A model generated the notes under the pieces. The model was given only the letters and a program-made list of their open reading frames with translations. It made no database searches and was not told the origin of the DNA. A stretch of DNA of 10,221 bases from Acanthamoeba lenticulata (Eukaryota > Discosea > Longamoebia > Acanthamoebidae): contig NAVB01001354.1 of NCBI GenBank assembly GCA_002179805.1, positions 1 to 10,221 of the forward strand, written 5' to 3'. Numbering within the stretch: position 1 is the stretch's first letter; every line of letters starts with the position of its first letter. The position numbers were made by a program, and so were the translations under genes. Shown here one piece after another: positions 8,609 to 10,221 of this stretch.

Positions 8609-10191
8609 ATGAAGCTAAGAAAGAAGTCTGAGGGTACTTTCTCCGTTGCATATTCGGTGAAGCATCCGCCTATCTTATCTTCCTCACGTTTAATCTCTGC
8701 CCAACAGCGGAGCTGGACCTGAAGGCTTCTGGCACGCCCGTGGTTGGTGGTCCTTTCAACGTGCAGCACAAGGTGCGGCCTCACGCTCCCTCCCCCCTTG
8801 TCTGACTGTCGCTTCGTTCTTCGGCCGCCCTTCGCACTTTCGTCTCATGGACTCGCCCTGCCACAACGCGCGGTGTGATGTGGGGGCCCGGTTTGTTGGT
8901 TGACGTGTCGGGCGGGCGCAGGTGCACGTCAACTTTGAGTTTTCGGTACGCGCTTCTCTCTTTATCTCGCGCTCTCCTCCGTGGCACTGACACCTCGCCT
9001 CCGGGGGCCGCGGACACGCAGTGGACGGGGCAGGACCCGGCCGAGATATTCGAGCGCGTGGAGAAGCTTGGCGAGGGGTCTGCCCCCCTCCTCTTACTTC
9101 CTTCTTTCCGCCTTCCTTCTTCCTCCTCCGTCTCCAATATAGTATCGATCGTGACGACATGTTGTGACACAACAGAGCGTTCGGGGCCGTCTACAAGGCC
9201 GTTCACAAAGCGAGCGGCTTCCTCCTGGTCCTTCTCCCTCCCCTCCCATGCCAATGCATTCCGCCACACCTGCAGGCCTGCTGCTGACGTGTCCCTGCCT
9301 TTTGTGATTGGTCGGTTGGGGCTTTGGGGCTTTGGGGGAACAGGCGATCAAAGTGCTGGCCATCGGGGACCCCAACTCGGAGGTGAACAAGGACATCCGG
9401 AAGGAGATCGACATCCTGCGCAAGTGCAAATCGCCCCACATCGTGTCCTACTTTGGAACGGCCCTCCAGCAGGCCCCCGATGGCACCCACGACCTCTGGA
9501 TCCTCATGGACTACTGCGGCAAGGGCTCCGTACGCCTCTCCCTTCCTCTATCGATCTCTCTATCTCCTTCTCTCTCTCTTCTTTTGCTCTCGTTCCGTTT
9601 CCCTTGCTGCGCGCACGCATCTCTCTCTCTCTCTCTCACGCGCGCGGGGGGAACTTCATGAATGACAAAGGTGCGGGACATCATCTGCCGGCTGGAGCGC
9701 CCGCTGACAGAGCGCGAGGTGGCCGAAGTCATGCGGAGCACCCTCATGGGCCTCCACTACCTCCACTCCCTCGGCATCACCCACAGGCACGGCCCTCCTT
9801 CCCTTCCCCCGTGAAGAAGAAGAAGAAGAAGAAGAAAAAGAAGTAGCAGTCCCTCTCTCCTCCTCTCCTCCCCCCTCTCTTCGACCGTCTTCAAAAACTC
9901 ATCAGGGAGAGATGCGCGCGTGGCAACTTTGTGCGCGTTATGGAATGTGCTGCACAGAGATGTGAAAGCGGCCAACATTCTCCTCAACGAGAAGGGCGAC
10001 GTGAAGATCGCCGGTCCGCTGTCATCACCTCCCCAAACCCAAATCCCCGAAGACACACACACGCGCGATGCTGACGCCTCCTCGTTCCGCTCTTTCCCCC
10101 CAAACCAATCCCAAAGACTTTGGGGTGTCGCAGCAGCTGACGGGCACCATCGGGGGAGGCGACACATTGACCGGGACGCCCCTCTGGATGG
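8609..10191 (+). CDS. STE20/MST (Hippo)-like kinase with N-terminal CRIB-like motif (3' end outside window)
   Basis: Nine exons join in phase to 218 residues before the window ends: 8609-8633, 8708-8772, 8922-8945, 9022-9077, 9176-9227, 9344-9529, 9671-9786, 9958-10013 and 10117-10191. Residues 20-38 (VVGGPFNVQHKVHVNFEFS) resemble a CRIB/p21-binding motif, with P24, H29, H32 and V33 in the expected places; CRIB motifs bind Rho/Rac/Cdc42 GTPases. The kinase domain starts almost at once at residue 48: FERVEKLGEGAFGAVYKA, the VAIK lysine K77, YCGKGSV-RDII, H174-R175-D176, VKAANILL, D194-F-G and TGTPLWM (T214 in the activation segment). The YCG.GSV.DII segment and .GTP.WM are typical of the MST/Hippo group of STE20 kinases, which phosphorylate MOB1 and NDR/LATS kinases. 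A donor (G|GTGCG) at 10192 fits continuation into APE. The join at R175 uses a non-standard GC donor at 9787. Several introns are CT-rich and 74-171 bp long. No C-terminal SARAH or regulatory region is visible because the gene is cut by the window. Confidence 0.85.
9621..9637 (+). repeat. (CT)n microsatellite in kinase intron 6
   Basis: A perfect CT run lies in the intron 9530-9670. It is preceded by further CT-rich sequence from about 9536. Confidence 0.9.
9813..9843 (+). repeat. (GAA)n tract in kinase intron 7
   Basis: About ten GAA/AAG units run through the intron 9787-9957, with one A insertion near 9836. This is a purine-rich strand in an otherwise CT-rich set of introns. Confidence 0.9.
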
Positions 10192-10221
10192 GTGCGTCTC
10201 CCCCCCCCTCGGGGTCTTGGG

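Noticed and set aside
8549..8612. Last Sel1-gene exon ending VRCASASAGCCGQGIAQATR, via a donor at 8478
   Set aside because: Phase allows it, but the peptide has no Sel1 character and the stop overlaps the next gene's ATG. The simple stop at 8479-8481 was preferred.
8875..9846. Single long plus-strand frame of 323 codons over the kinase region
   Set aside because: It reads through several introns (CT repeats, GAA repeat giving poly-Lys) and out of the kinase frame; the spliced model gives a complete kinase core.
1..10221. tRNA, rRNA, CRISPR arrays, transposons
   Set aside because: No cloverleaf, rRNA stretch, spaced repeats, terminal inverted repeats or transposase or reverse transcriptase motifs were seen on either strand.

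Overview
The window looks like nuclear DNA of a free-living amoeba, most likely Acanthamoeba or a close relative. This is an inference from style: GC-rich coding sequence, many short GT-AG introns (about 72-171 bp) with CT-rich tracts, very short intergenic gaps, and a eukaryotic trafficking and signalling gene set. I ran no similarity search. Exon joins were worked out by hand from reading phase, splice dinucleotides and family knowledge.

Six protein genes lie on the plus strand, head to tail. (1) 70-1183: the 3' end of a gene for the beta subunit of the AP-4 adaptor complex. (2) 1467-2478: a complete MOB1 gene of 217 aa, with the zinc ligands and both Hippo-type phosphorylation threonines at the same residue numbers as human MOB1. 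(3) 2718-4555: an isocitrate-lyase superfamily enzyme of the methylisocitrate lyase (PrpB) type, with a possible mitochondrial leader and an unusual acidic C-terminal tail of about 157 aa. (4) 4797-6047: a membrane-anchored alpha/beta hydrolase. (5) 6142-8481: a coiled-coil, degenerate protein kinase and Sel1-repeat fusion, predicted to be a pseudokinase. (6) 8609-10191, running off the right edge: an STE20/MST (Hippo)-like kinase with a CRIB-like motif directly before its kinase domain.

The genes do not form an operon. MOB1 and an MST-like kinase are, however, partners in the Hippo/NDR pathway of other eukaryotes and lie about 6 kb apart here. The non-coding gaps are small (94-283 bp). One, between MOB1 and the lyase, holds a perfect palindrome with AATAAA on both strands that ends 4 bp before the next start codon. 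No tRNA, rRNA, mobile element or CRISPR array was seen. The most unusual points are the CRIB-MST architecture, the probable GC-AG intron inside its HRD motif, the pseudokinase-Sel1 fusion, and the acidic tail on the lyase.
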